64,000 nt of DNA, from the NCBI GenBank assembly GCA_900111435.1, contig FOIY01000004.1, forward strand, positions 124,001-188,000. Direction: 5' to 3'. The DNA comes from Ruminococcaceae bacterium KH2T8 (GTDB lineage: Bacteria; Bacillota; Clostridia; Saccharofermentanales; Saccharofermentanaceae). Of this stretch, positions 17,197 to 26,316 are shown piece by piece (the first letter of the stretch is position 1; each line of letters begins with the position of its first letter). The notes under the pieces are model-generated. The model worked only from the letters and a program-made list of their open reading frames with translations, was not told the DNA's origin and made no database searches. Made by a program: the position numbers and the translations under genes.

Positions 17197-18573
17197 TCAA
17201 ATCATCTGCTCGGGGTGGAAAACCTTGTCGAATTCCTCGGCTGTCATGAAACCGAGCTTTACGCAGGCTTCCTTGAGGGAGATATTCTCCTCGAAAGCCA
17301 GATGAGATGTCTTAGCGGCATTCTCGTAACCGATGTAGGGGTTAAGAGCAGTAACCAGCATAAGCGAGTTATGGAGGTTATCGTGCATCTTCTGCTTATC
17401 GGCCTTGATACCTACTGCGCATCTGTCCGTGAAGGAGATGATAGCTTCCGCGAGAAGTCTCGTGGACTGAAGGAAGTTATAAGCGATAACGGGCATGAAG
17501 ACGTTGAGCTCGAAGTTACCCTGGGATGCTGCCATTCCGATAGCAGTATCGTTACCGATGACCTGAACTGCTACCATCGTAACAGCCTCACACTGTGTGG
17601 GGTTGACCTTACCGGGCATGATGGACGAACCGGGCTCGTTGGCGGGGATCGTGATCTCGCCGAGACCTACTCTGGGGCCGGAAGCGAGCCATCTTACGTC
17701 GTTTGCGATCTTCATCATGTCTGCTGCCATTGCCTTTACGGCGCCGTGAGCGAAAACGATCTCGTCCTTGCTCGTAAGAGCGTGGAACTTATTGGCTGCA
17801 GTAACGAACTTCTTGCCGGAAAGTGCGGAGATCTCCTCTGCTACCTTAGTGTCGAAGCCCTTGGGGGCATTAAGTCCCGTACCTACTGCAGTACCGCCCA
17901 AAGCGAGCTCTCTTAAGGGCTCTACGGCGATCTTTACGAGCTCGATGTCTCTCTCGAGAGAAGATCTCCAGCCTGAGATCTCCTGTGAGAAGCTGATCGG
18001 AACCGCATCCTGAAGGTGCGTTCTTCCGCTCTTTACGATGCCCTCGTTCTCTGCCTCGAGCTTCTTGAACGTATCGATGAGATACTGAGCTGCGGGGATG
18101 AGCTTGTCCTCGAGTGCGATGACTGCGGAGATGTGCATCGCCGTAGGGAATGTATCGTTACTCGACTGGCTCATGTTGATGTCGTCATTGGGGTGGCAGA
18201 GCTTACTGCCTGCGATCTCGTTAGCTCTGTTGGCGATTACCTCGTTGGCGTTCATGTTGGACTGTGTGCCCGAACCTGTCTGCCATACAACGAGAGGGAA
18301 GTGATCGTTCAAAGATCCGCTTATTACCTCATCGCAAGCCTTTGAGATGGCGTCGAGCTTCTCGTTTGTCATCTTCTCGGGCTTAAGGCTGTTATTAGCT
18401 CTTGCTGCCGCTTTCTTAAGGATTCCGAAAGCGTGTGTGATCTCGCGGGGCATTGTCTCGATGCCTACGCCGATCTGGAAATTCTCGTGGCTTCTCTCGG
18501 TCTGGGCTGCCCAATACTTGTCTGCGGGGACCTTCACTTCACCGAGTGAATCGTGTTCGATACGGTATTCCAT
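17197..18573 (-). CDS. fumC: Class II fumarate hydratase
   Basis: A 458-residue member of the fumarase/aspartase superfamily. It carries TGSGTQSNMNANE, the SGRTHLQDA segment and the signature GSSIMPGKVNPTQCEA. It interconverts fumarate and malate. FumC is favoured over the closely related aspartase by the length and by an N-terminus starting YRIEHDSLGEVKVPADKYW. A GGAGG lies nine bases before the ATG. It is transcribed alone, with a strong terminator, and no other citric-acid-cycle gene is in view. Confidence 0.93.
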   Translation of the reverse strand: MEYRIEHDSLGEVKVPADKYWAAQTERSHENFQIGVGIETMPREITHAFGILKKAAARANNSLKPEKMTNEKLDAISKACDEVISGSLNDHFPLVVWQTGSGTQSNMNANEVIANRANEIAGSKLCHPNDDINMSQSSNDTFPTAMHISAVIALEDKLIPAAQYLIDTFKKLEAENEGIVKSGRTHLQDAVPISFSQEISGWRSSLERDIELVKIAVEPLRELALGGTAVGTGLNAPKGFDTKVAEEISALSGKKFVTAANKFHALTSKDEIVFAHGAVKAMAADMMKIANDVRWLASGPRVGLGEITIPANEPGSSIMPGKVNPTQCEAVTMVAVQVIGNDTAIGMAASQGNFELNVFMPVIAYNFLQSTRLLAEAIISFTDRCAVGIKADKQKMHDNLHNSLMLVTALNPYIGYENAAKTSHLAFEENISLKEACVKLGFMTAEEFDKVFHPEQMI

Positions 18574-18640
18574 TGATGTATACCTCCATGTAGCAAAATG
18601 TATCTAAATGATACCACAAAGGAGAGGCAGTTTCCGCATT

Positions 18641-18679
18641 AAAAAAGCGACGGCTCCTCGTCAGGATGACCGCCGCTTT
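18641..18679 (-). terminator. Terminator downstream of the CPBP protease gene
   Basis: Minus-strand AAAGCGGCGG (18679-18670) pairs with CCGTCGCTTT, with one GU pair, and is followed by TTT. It lies 14 bases beyond the stop codon of the CPBP gene. Confidence 0.8.
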
Positions 18680-18692
18680 GGGAGGAAGAGTG

Positions 18693-19559
18693 TCAGTAAT
18701 TAATGCTCTTTCGAAGCTGAGGCTGATGTCTCTTGCCCGCCATGAGAGCGAAAGCCATCACGATTACTACCGAGTAGGCGATGACTGCCACAAGGGAAGA
18801 CTCGATACCGAAGTCTCCGCCTGTCAGGAGCTCTGACTTGGAGTCGAGAACGTAAGTGAAGACCGAATCACTCGAGGGCTTTGCATCCGTATGAAGGATG
18901 CCGAGGATTATCGTGTTCCAGCCCGCGTGTACCATTGCGTTATTCCAAAAGCTGCCGCTTTGGATCTCTATCATAGAGAACATGACGCCTACGAGTGTTC
19001 CCGCAGCCATGAGAAGCAGGATGCTCCTAAGGCTTAAGGACCTGCCTGCGATATGCACCGCGGCGAAAGCGATCGACGGGATCAGCACGGCCGCCTTGCG
19101 GTTATATTCTTTCTCGATCGCACCCATGATCGCTCCTCTGAAGATGAGCTCCTCGGAGATGCCTGCGGCAAGTCCCGTCCAGAGGATGCTCTGTGCCGTG
19201 AGGATCAGAGCACTCGTATTTTCCGTATTGCACATGATCCAGTGGCCGTTCGTGAACTGATATACGGCAGTTACCGTAAGAGGAAGGATGATGGCTGCGC
19301 CGAGCCAGTAGAGCTTTATGTCGGGTTTTCCGATCCTGAATGATTTAAGATCGTATTTAAATGCCTTTCCGACGATAAGCTTTATACCTATAAAGGTAAG
19401 AAGGGGATAGAGGATCGCGGATACGATGATCTCCGTTATCTGCGGAAGTCCCGCCTTACCGAGCAGCTCGCCTGCGGCAAGACCCGTCAGCTGAGCAACT
19501 ACGCCGGCCGCTATGGCGGCTAAGCAGACTCCTGTTGTTTTCAATGCTTTCTTAATCAT
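18693..19559 (-). CDS. CPBP-family intramembrane metalloprotease
   Basis: The protein has 288 residues and seven to eight hydrophobic helices. The family motif EELIFRG (EExxxR) is near 147, the second motif FAAVHIA near 177, and a third, NAMVHAGWN (HxxxN), near 217. These bind the metal inside the membrane. Bacterial relatives include Abi proteins that protect against bacteriocins and others of unknown role. No bacteriocin gene is adjacent, so the substrate is unknown. It has its own terminator and a weak ribosome site. Confidence 0.88.
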   Translation of the reverse strand: MIKKALKTTGVCLAAIAAGVVAQLTGLAAGELLGKAGLPQITEIIVSAILYPLLTFIGIKLIVGKAFKYDLKSFRIGKPDIKLYWLGAAIILPLTVTAVYQFTNGHWIMCNTENTSALILTAQSILWTGLAAGISEELIFRGAIMGAIEKEYNRKAAVLIPSIAFAAVHIAGRSLSLRSILLLMAAGTLVGVMFSMIEIQSGSFWNNAMVHAGWNTIILGILHTDAKPSSDSVFTYVLDSKSELLTGGDFGIESSLVAVIAYSVVIVMAFALMAGKRHQPQLRKSINY

Positions 19560-19599
19560 GATTCCATACTCTTTTCTTTGTTATTTCCCGAATTTTTGC

Positions 19600-19635
19600 A
19601 CAATAAAGCGGCACCGCCCGAACAGGCAGTGCCGC
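19600..19635 (-). terminator. Terminator downstream of the DUF4097 gene
   Basis: Minus-strand GCGGCACTGCC and GGCGGTGCCGC (19635-19608) form an 11-pair stem with a six-base loop, followed by TTTATT. It closes the PadR-DUF1700-DUF4097 operon. Confidence 0.85.
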
Positions 19636-19654
19636 CTGCTGAAAGATCTATAGC

Positions 19655-20584
19655 TTATGCTGCAGAGACCGTGAGGTCGCCGCTTATGGTCTCAACATTG
19701 AATAATGCTCCGTCTGAGATGTCGTCGCATGTGATGTTGCCGTCACCGCTTACAGACTCGTAATCAATGTTATATGTTCCGTTTACGGAAGCCGTGATAT
19801 CTCCGGATGTCGTATTGACGGTTGTCCTGTCGGCGGAGTAGTTGTTCATGACGATGTCTCCGGATGTCGTATTGATGTCGCAGGCTCCTACCGTGATGTT
19901 CGTGAGCGTTATCCCGCCGGAAGTAGTGTCGATAACTACGGAGCCGGAAAGAGAGCTTTCGCTCAGGGTGACATCACCGGATACCGTATTGATCTCGGCG
20001 GAGATGCCGTTAATATACATCTCGTTAAGGTTTCCGCTTGTGGTGTTGACCTTTACGTTGCCCGTGGACTCGGATGCGCATGAGATCTCGCCGCTTACCG
20101 TGTTAAATGAAACATCGCTGAATGTATATCCGTCGGGGATGCTGATATCGGAACTTACCGCATTGATCGTAAGGTCGTTGTAGACACCCTCGGGAAGATA
20201 GATGACCGTGTCGTGGTCTGTTTCATCAATTGACTCCGTGAAGTTGAATCCGACATTGATGTAGTCATACCAGTGATCTGAATTCTTGTATGAGATGGTC
20301 AATGTGTTGTTATCGGTCTTAACTTCGTGTGTCATAGCGTCGTTGTCCCAATACTCCACGGTGATCTTGTCGTCGGAAGACTTCTCGATCCTTATGTCGT
20401 GTGAGACTTCGCTGATATCGATGTTCTCGATGCTGTCCGTAATGTTGACGGATACCTTTTCATATGTGTTCACACCATTTTTGCCGTTCTTCTTTGAAAG
20501 TCCGATCGCGATGCCCGTGATGACAAGTCCCGTTACGATGCATCCGCCTGCAGTGATAAGAAGTATCTTTGTAAACTTATTCAT
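19655..20584 (-). CDS. DUF4097 beta-repeat membrane-anchored protein
   Basis: A basic start and one membrane helix (about 6-27) are followed by 280 residues of short beta repeats (for example INTTSGDI, VNTTSGNL, INTVSGDV, VDTTSGGI) of the DUF4097 type, which fold as a beta-helix or beta-roll. Orientation is probably extracytoplasmic. It is third in the PadR-DUF1700-DUF4097 operon that is widespread in Firmicutes and thought to act in envelope stress. Its molecular role is not known. Confidence 0.88.
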   Translation of the reverse strand: MNKFTKILLITAGGCIVTGLVITGIAIGLSKKNGKNGVNTYEKVSVNITDSIENIDISEVSHDIRIEKSSDDKITVEYWDNDAMTHEVKTDNNTLTISYKNSDHWYDYINVGFNFTESIDETDHDTVIYLPEGVYNDLTINAVSSDISIPDGYTFSDVSFNTVSGEISCASESTGNVKVNTTSGNLNEMYINGISAEINTVSGDVTLSESSLSGSVVIDTTSGGITLTNITVGACDINTTSGDIVMNNYSADRTTVNTTSGDITASVNGTYNIDYESVSGDGNITCDDISDGALFNVETISGDLTVSAA

Positions 20585-20602
20585 TTTCTATTCCGCCTTT
20601 CC

Positions 20603-21220
20603 TTACTTACTCTCTTTGGTGTTAACATTGCTTCTCTTTACGAACTGCTTCTTGATCCACTTGAAGAATCTTCCGCAAAGCTCGAAGAGCCAAAGTACGA
20701 GAGACTTACAGGGAAGGAAGAGAAGTGCTCCCAATCCGACCATTACAAGTCCTCCTCCGATCTTTGCCAATGCTGCGACTCCGCCGCCTGCGAGCAATCC
20801 GCAGATACCTGCTATTGCTGCCACGAAGCCTCCGACGATGAAACCGAATACGACGGCGATAATCGTGAGCATAAGTGAGAAGAGTACACATACTACCGAT
20901 AATGCGACAGCGAATAAGGATGCTGCGACGGGGATCCAGATCGGTGCTCCGAGTACGAGAAGTACGATCTCCCATGCCTTAAGTGTTCTCTTGGGCTTTA
21001 CAGTTGCCGATACGAGCTTCGGGAGAGGTGTATCCATGAGGATCTGCTCCGCTACCTCGTCTGCCGAACCTACCGCGTTGATAGCCTGCTCTTCGGTAAG
21101 TCCGTCGTCCATCCTGTCTGCCAGTGCTTCCTTGTAGAATTCGAGAGCCTTGTCGATATCCTGCTCGGATAATCCCATGAGCTTCTCTCTTATCTCATCC
21201 AAGTATTCTCCTTTGTTCAT
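20603..21220 (-). CDS. DUF1700/HAAS membrane protein
   Basis: Residues 1-75 form the HAAS-like cytoplasmic helical domain (YLDEIREKLMGLSEQDIDKAL, acidic, with GLTEEQAINAVGSADEVA). After it come three to four membrane helices rich in Gly/Ala/Val and a basic tail. The HAAS domain is known to occur in genes next to PadR-like regulators. The ATG overlaps the PadR stop by four bases, so translation is coupled. Confidence 0.88.
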   Translation of the reverse strand: MNKGEYLDEIREKLMGLSEQDIDKALEFYKEALADRMDDGLTEEQAINAVGSADEVAEQILMDTPLPKLVSATVKPKRTLKAWEIVLLVLGAPIWIPVAASLFAVALSVVCVLFSLMLTIIAVVFGFIVGGFVAAIAGICGLLAGGGVAALAKIGGGLVMVGLGALLFLPCKSLVLWLFELCGRFFKWIKKQFVKRSNVNTKESK

Positions 21221-21531
21221 GATTCTTCCTCCCGAGTAACATATTCATATATGTCCATGATCTCTTTCCATTCATTCTGGAAATCAGTGATTCTTTTCTT
21301 ACCTGTCTCAGTAATGCTGTAGTACTTACGAAGTCTGCCGTTATATTCTTCTGACCTGACCGTCAGGCAACCGCCTTCCTCAAGTCGCTTTAGTATCGGA
21401 TATAAGGTGGACTCCGAAATGGATAGGTAAGGTTTGATGTCTTTGATGATCTTGTAACCGTAAGAATCGTCATTCTTGATGGCTGCAAGGACAAGGATCT
21501 CGAGTAATCCTCTTTTAAGCTGTACGTCCAT
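21217..21531 (-). CDS. PadR-family transcriptional regulator
   Basis: A 104-residue winged helix beginning MDVQLKRGLLEILVLAAI, with the typical SYGYKIIKDI, STLYPILKRLEEGG and YYSITETGKKRI segments. The longest frame starts at 21567, but GGAGG sits eight bases before the ATG at 21531. It probably represses its own operon together with the two membrane genes. The signal it senses is not evident. Confidence 0.92.
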   Translation of the reverse strand: MDVQLKRGLLEILVLAAIKNDDSYGYKIIKDIKPYLSISESTLYPILKRLEEGGCLTVRSEEYNGRLRKYYSITETGKKRITDFQNEWKEIMDIYEYVTREEES

Positions 21532-21708
21532 TTGCGATACCTCCTGATGGCTTATACTATGCCACACGAGGTATATCGCGTCAAGGGGTATTTGTTAACA
21601 AAATGTGTCAGCTTAAAGACAGGTGAAAGCCCTATATTTATTATGTCGCGCGGGCATTATATGTTATAATCACGATGTGGATGTATTTATCTGCAAGGGG
21701 TAGAAAGT

Positions 21709-22485
21709 ATGGAAAATGTTTATGGAAGCACTCCGAAGGAGAGGGAACTCATCCTGCGGAAAGAGAAAGTCGTACGCTGCACCGAGATGGGCAGATATCT
21801 CATGGGATTCTTCAAGATCATTATCGCGGGGATCGTATTCGCGGTCATCACGATAGTGGCTTCGGTGATCCTGTACGGGGTTTTTGCAGCGAGCTCCGCG
21901 TCTGCGCTGGTCGCGGGAGGAAAGACTGACGGTCTGGCCGGAGATACCGGCATTGACGGTTTTAATGTCTTTTTGATCGTCATTCAATCTGTGGCGCTGA
22001 TCCTTAACCTGGCGGGCGCGTATTTCATCATCAGGATGAATAAGTTCTTTGACGGATTCAAGACGGCAGGACTTTTTTACATCGCACAGGGTGTACTGTC
22101 ATTCATCATGGTATTTACATCTGATGGTGCGTATATGTTCTTTCAGACACTGTCAGCCATAATGTCCGTGGTCTACATGATGAACTTCGCCATTACCATG
22201 AGCAAGGCACTTGAGCCCACCGATTCGTATCTTTCGGATGAGTGGACAAAGCTCAAGAAGACCTTTGTATACCTTCTGATCGCCACAGGTGTCTGCCTGG
22301 GTATCTGCATCGTTCCGGGTCTTGCATTCCTCGGTCTTATCGGGCTCCCTATTATCTGTCTGGGATTCCTCGCCATGTCCGTCTGGTACATCGTGCTCGT
22401 ATATAAGTCAGCCGATTCCATGAAGGTCGTGGCAAAGAGGGAAGCCGATGCACTTTCAAAAGAGGAGAATGCCGCTCTCGCGTAA
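21709..22485 (+). CDS. Multi-helix membrane protein of unknown function
   Basis: This 258-residue protein begins with about 30 polar, charged residues (EKVVRCTEMGRY). Six hydrophobic helices follow in three pairs, then a cytoplasmic tail. TATAAT lies near 21664 and a purine-rich GGGGTAGAAAG site precedes the ATG. No motif or family was recognised. It ends two bases from the convergent TraX gene. Confidence 0.8.
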   Translation: MENVYGSTPKERELILRKEKVVRCTEMGRYLMGFFKIIIAGIVFAVITIVASVILYGVFAASSASALVAGGKTDGLAGDTGIDGFNVFLIVIQSVALILNLAGAYFIIRMNKFFDGFKTAGLFYIAQGVLSFIMVFTSDGAYMFFQTLSAIMSVVYMMNFAITMSKALEPTDSYLSDEWTKLKKTFVYLLIATGVCLGICIVPGLAFLGLIGLPIICLGFLAMSVWYIVLVYKSADSMKVVAKREADALSKEENAALA

Positions 22486-22487
22486 CC

Positions 22488-23297
22488 TCAAGAGAGCTTT
22501 GCCTCGATGATATAGCGCAGGATCATAAGTATCCAGAGATGGACCGGGTATATCACGTAGAACATGTACTTTGTAAAGGCTGTATTCCTGCCTCTTTTTC
22601 CGTTGTACGGAAAGATAAGGAATATGACAGGGAACATGGCCCACTCGTTGTCAAAGCAAAGGTAGCTGTAGAGGGAGCATCCCGGGTTGTTCGTAAGATA
22701 CGATATGAGCGTATGCGCCAACAGGATAAGGCTCCAGATGCATATTCCCGTGCACTGAAGGGGCTTACTGTTATGGAAGAACCAGATGATGAAAGTGACG
22801 GGGAGCATGTAGAATCCGCCTTCAAGGATAAGGCTGACCAATGCAGTGAAGACGGCGATAAAAATGCTCGCGCCTTTGTACTTATGCTGTTTCAGATTAT
22901 CCAGGCACCATATCAGTACAAACATGGCTGCAAGGGTAAGAAAGATATCGTGGCCCTGTGTGAGGGAATGAAAGCTGTAATTTCCCGTGGCATGGTCGAC
23001 ACTTCCGAAGAGGTAGTTGATGAGTATATTTCCGCCCATCATGATAAGTCCTGCTGTGAATAGTCTTCCCAGGTACTTTCGGCGGCTTCTCGTATGGTAA
23101 AAACCTTCGATCATCAGATAGAGAAAAAGCGGTGAAACGAATCTTGTGAGCAAGGGGATCCACTGTGGCCAGGCACCCTCGGCCTGATATCCGTGCAGCG
23201 GAGAATTCAGGTATGTATAGATATGGTCGATCACCATAAATACCAGAGCGATCAACTTTAATCTGAATGAGTCGATGCCTTTTTCAGATGTCATCAT
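22488..23297 (-). CDS. TraX family membrane protein
   Basis: 269 residues with about eight helices. The start (DSFRLKLIALVFMVIDHIYTY, then PLLTRFVSPLFLYLMIEGFY) is characteristic of TraX. The F-plasmid TraX acetylates pilin. Chromosomal Firmicute homologues have no proven role and probably acylate an envelope component. There is no conjugation gene nearby. Two adjacent ATG codons follow GGAG; the first is used here. Confidence 0.85.
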   Translation of the reverse strand: MMTSEKGIDSFRLKLIALVFMVIDHIYTYLNSPLHGYQAEGAWPQWIPLLTRFVSPLFLYLMIEGFYHTRSRRKYLGRLFTAGLIMMGGNILINYLFGSVDHATGNYSFHSLTQGHDIFLTLAAMFVLIWCLDNLKQHKYKGASIFIAVFTALVSLILEGGFYMLPVTFIIWFFHNSKPLQCTGICIWSLILLAHTLISYLTNNPGCSLYSYLCFDNEWAMFPVIFLIFPYNGKRGRNTAFTKYMFYVIYPVHLWILMILRYIIEAKLS

Positions 23298-23451
23298 GCA
23301 GATCTCCTTTCGGCTTTCTGCGGATGATGATATACGAGGATCGCTCCGTAAGTATGAAGACCGGATTAAGATTCACTTAATAATCTCGGATGAAAAACGC
23401 TATTGCACCGCAGGTATCGTTAGTGTATCTTCTTATGGAAAATCAAATATA

Positions 23452-23534
23452 CACACGGGAGCTTTTAGAAAGGCTGAGAGGAAGGTGTGCCCTTCGACCG
23501 TTAACCTGATTTGGGTAATGCCAACGTAGGGACG
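23452..23534 (+). promoter_or_regulatory. TPP riboswitch (THI element)
   Basis: The conserved THI box pieces are present: CTGAGAGG at 23473-23480, then ACCTGATTTGGGTAATGCCA (23503-23522) and ACGTAGGGA. It binds thiamine diphosphate and controls the thi operon that starts 80 bases downstream. In high thiamine it would stop transcription or hide the ribosome site; the sequence after it (GGAAGTTGCC...GGGCAGCTTCC then TTTTTT, about 23560-23592) forms a plausible terminator arm. Confidence 0.95.
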
Positions 23535-23559
23535 CTAGTATCATATTTAGTGTTTTGGT

Positions 23560-23595
23560 CGGAAGTTGCCTTATTCGGGCAGCTTCCTTTTTTCG
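23560..23595 (+). terminator. Riboswitch-controlled terminator ahead of thiW
   Basis: GGAAGTTGCC (about 23561-23570) and GGGCAGCTTCC (about 23578-23588) pair with a short loop and are followed by TTTTTT. Its position between the TPP aptamer and thiW suggests that ligand binding favours this terminator. Confidence 0.75.
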
Positions 23596-23616
23596 TGTGT
23601 GCGAAAGGAGTCGTTT

Positions 23617-24171
23617 ATGAAACGATACAACATCTTAAGAATGGTCACGATGGCGATGCTGATCGCCGTAGGAGTCGTGATCTCACCTCTTTTGAGAATC
23701 GAGGGAATGTGCCCGATGGCACATCTTATCAACATCACTGCAGCGGTTCTCCTCGGGCCCGTCGACGCTCTTATCGTAGCGATATCGATCGGAATCATCA
23801 GGATGTGTACGATGGGAATACCGCCGCTTGCCATCACCGGTGCAGTATTCGGAGCACTGCTCTCGGGAATCCTGTACAAAGTCTCTAAGAACAAGATCTG
23901 GGCCGCGGTATTGGGAGAGATCATCGGTACGGGTATCATCGGAGCGATAGTCTCATACCCCGTAATGACCTATATCTGGGGCAGACATGATCTTACCTGG
24001 TTCTTTTATGTTCCTTCGTTTCTCTGCGGAACACTGATCGGCGGAAGCATCGCGGCAGTACTTCTTTACAGGCTGCAGGCGATAGGCGTCCTTAAGCGCA
24101 TGCAGATGAAGATCGAGGGAGGAGAGAAGATTTGGAAAAAGAATACAGAAACGGAAACAAAGCACATCTGA
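23617..24171 (+). CDS. thiW: ECF transporter S component, thiazole type
   Basis: The 184-residue, five- to six-helix protein starts MKRYNILRMVTMAMLIAVG and has INITAAVLLGPVDALIVA, matching ThiW, the substrate-binding subunit of an ECF vitamin transporter for hydroxyethylthiazole. It needs the shared ATPase and T subunits, which are not in the window. AAGGAG lies six bases before this ATG; the longer frame from 23566 would run through the riboswitch terminator. It is first in the thi operon. Confidence 0.9.
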   Translation: MKRYNILRMVTMAMLIAVGVVISPLLRIEGMCPMAHLINITAAVLLGPVDALIVAISIGIIRMCTMGIPPLAITGAVFGALLSGILYKVSKNKIWAAVLGEIIGTGIIGAIVSYPVMTYIWGRHDLTWFFYVPSFLCGTLIGGSIAAVLLYRLQAIGVLKRMQMKIEGGEKIWKKNTETETKHI

Positions 24172-24881
24172 TCCACTGCATCATGAACCCGATCGCGATG
24201 AACCAGTCCGCAAATGCGGTACTGGCCTTAGGTGCGAGCCCCATAATGGCAGAGCATCCGAAGGAAGTTCGCGAGATCACGCATACTGCATCGGCGCTCC
24301 TTATTAATCTCGGAAATATCACTGATACCAGGATGGAAGCTATGCGCATCTCAATAGAAGAGGCGAACAGGTGCGGCATTCCGGTAGTCACGGATGCGGT
24401 CGGAGTCGCCTGCTCGAAGTTAAGGCGTGAGTTCATATCCGAGCTTCTTGAGAAGAACACATCGCGTGTTATAAAGGGCAATTATTCGGAGATCATGGCG
24501 CTGGCGGATAACTGTTATCTGAGCCGCGGTATCGATGCGGATAAGTCGCTCGGAGAAGAGGATGTTGCGGCTGCCGCGCGAAGGCTTTCGGACAGATACG
24601 GTGCGATAGTCGCAGCCACGGGAAAGACGGATCTTGTCATCAGCGGAGATGAAGTCATAAAGGTCGACGGCGGATGTGAGCAGCTCTCGTCCGTTACGGG
24701 TACGGGCTGCATGCTCGGTGCGGTCATCGCGACATTTCTGGCGGCTGATGACTCGATCGCAAGTGTCGCGAAAGCCTGCGGATACTTTAAGGTCTGCGGG
24801 CTCAAGGCAAAGACCGATAAGGGCGGCGGATCGTTCATGGCGGCTCTTATCGACGCGTTAGGAGAAAGAGATGGAATTTGA
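24132..24881 (+). CDS. thiM: Hydroxyethylthiazole kinase
   Basis: A ribokinase-fold kinase of 249 residues: the start with HCIMNPIAMNQSANAVLALGA, then KGNYSEI, and the anion-hole segment SVTGTGCMLGAVIA. It phosphorylates the thiazole alcohol imported by ThiW. The start is TTG at 24132, seven bases after AGGAG, and overlaps the thiW end by 40 bases. Its end overlaps thiE. Confidence 0.93.
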   Translation: MEKEYRNGNKAHLIHCIMNPIAMNQSANAVLALGASPIMAEHPKEVREITHTASALLINLGNITDTRMEAMRISIEEANRCGIPVVTDAVGVACSKLRREFISELLEKNTSRVIKGNYSEIMALADNCYLSRGIDADKSLGEEDVAAAARRLSDRYGAIVAATGKTDLVISGDEVIKVDGGCEQLSSVTGTGCMLGAVIATFLAADDSIASVAKACGYFKVCGLKAKTDKGGGSFMAALIDALGERDGI

Positions 24882-25506
24882 TACGACGCTTTATTTCATT
24901 ACGGACAGCACGGGATTCACGGAAGAGGAATTCCTCAGGAGGGTAAGATCCGCGCTCACGGGCGGAGTCACGATAATGCAGCTTCGCGAGAAGAACAGGA
25001 CCACGAGGGAATATATCGATCTCGCACGGAAAGTCCATGCGATCACGACTGAATCTAAAGTCCCTCTGATCATCGATGACAGGGTGGATGTAATGCTCGC
25101 ATCGGGCGCAGAAGGCGTACATGTGGGAACGGAAGATATGCCCGTAGCGGTGGCACGAAAGCTGATCGGCAAGGACAGGATATTAGGTGCTACCGCAAAG
25201 ACTGTCGAAGCCGCCAAGAAGGCATATGAGGAAGGAGCCGACTACCTCGGAGTAGGTGCGATCTATCCGACTACGACCAAGGTCAAGACGGTACTTACTT
25301 CGACGGAGACGCTCGACGCCATCACAAAGGCAGTACCGATCCCGGTCAATGCGATCGGAGGATTAAACAGTGGAAATCTCGGCGTGCTTAAAGGGATAGA
25401 TATCGCAGGCGTATGTGCCGTATCCGCGATCATGAAGGCGGAAGATCCGGGGGCGGCTGCGCAGAAGATGTTACAGAGTTTCAAGGAGATAAGAAGCATA
25501 AGATGA
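24871..25506 (+). CDS. thiE: Thiamine-phosphate synthase
   Basis: A 211-residue TIM barrel. It has QLREKN, the metal-binding pair DDR (about 70-72), GVHVGTEDMP and YPTTTK phosphate loops, and NAIGGLN with a C-terminal VSAIM. It joins the pyrimidine and thiazole phosphates into thiamine phosphate. It overlaps thiM by 11 bases and thiD by 4 bases. Confidence 0.94.
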   Translation: MEFDTTLYFITDSTGFTEEEFLRRVRSALTGGVTIMQLREKNRTTREYIDLARKVHAITTESKVPLIIDDRVDVMLASGAEGVHVGTEDMPVAVARKLIGKDRILGATAKTVEAAKKAYEEGADYLGVGAIYPTTTKVKTVLTSTETLDAITKAVPIPVNAIGGLNSGNLGVLKGIDIAGVCAVSAIMKAEDPGAAAQKMLQSFKEIRSIR

Positions 25507-26300
25507 AAGCAGTACTTACGATAGCAGGGAGCGATTGTTCGGGAGGCGCAGGCATACAGGCCGATCTCAAGACGATGCTCTGTAACGGCGTCTACGGAAT
25601 GTCGGTCATTACCGCTATGACGGCTCAGAATACTACGGGTGTAAGAAGCATCGTAAATGTCGATCCCGCATTTCTGGCAGACCAGATCGACGCGGTGTTC
25701 GAGGATATAACTCCCGATGCGGTAAAGATAGGAATGGTTCCATCTGCGGAACTTATCGAAGTCATCGCAGACAGGCTGAGGCTCTACGGGATAAAGAATA
25801 TCGTCACGGACCCCGTGATGGTCGCAACGAGTGGCGCGGACCTCTCAAATCAAAAGAGCGTAAGCGCTTTGATCAGGGAACTCTTTCCCATATCGACGCT
25901 CGTGACGCCCAATATCCCCGAGGCGGAAGCGATCTCCGGCATGAAGATATTCTCGCGTGAATCGATGGCTCAGGCGGCTCGAAAGATAAATGCCGACTGC
26001 GGCTGCGCGGTCCTTATAAAGGGCGGTCACAGCGAGCTCGATGCAGACGATGTGCTTTTCTACAGAGGGGAGTTTTATAGCTTTGGATCGGGCAGGATAG
26101 ACAACCCGAATACGCACGGAACAGGATGCACATTATCGAGTGCGATCGCCTCCGCGCTTGCCAAAGGACTGAGTGTTCCCGAGGCGGTGAACAGAGCGAA
26201 GAAATATGTAACGGGTGCGATCGCCGCGGGACTTGATATCGGTCACGGCAGAGGTCCGCTCGATCACGGATATGACATCAAGAGCGAATACAGATTCTGA
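25503..26300 (+). CDS. thiD: Hydroxymethylpyrimidine (phosphate) kinase
   Basis: A 265-residue kinase with the ThiD start [19 protein letters not shown], then [17 protein letters not shown] and the [11 protein letters not shown] anion hole near the end. It phosphorylates the pyrimidine twice. The ATG at 25503 overlaps the thiE TGA (ATGA); the longer upstream frame from 25413 lies inside thiE and is rejected. Confidence 0.94.
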   Translation: MKAVLTIAGSDCSGGAGIQADLKTMLCNGVYGMSVITAMTAQNTTGVRSIVNVDPAFLADQIDAVFEDITPDAVKIGMVPSAELIEVIADRLRLYGIKNIVTDPVMVATSGADLSNQKSVSALIRELFPISTLVTPNIPEAEAISGMKIFSRESMAQAARKINADCGCAVLIKGGHSELDADDVLFYRGEFYSFGSGRIDNPNTHGTGCTLSSAIASALAKGLSVPEAVNRAKKYVTGAIAAGLDIGHGRGPLDHGYDIKSEYRF

Positions 26301-26316
26301 TTATAGGGAGAAGAAA

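Noticed and set aside
17215-17916. 233-residue plus-strand frame opposite fumC
   Set aside because: Antisense of a complete, conserved fumarase; no ribosome site.
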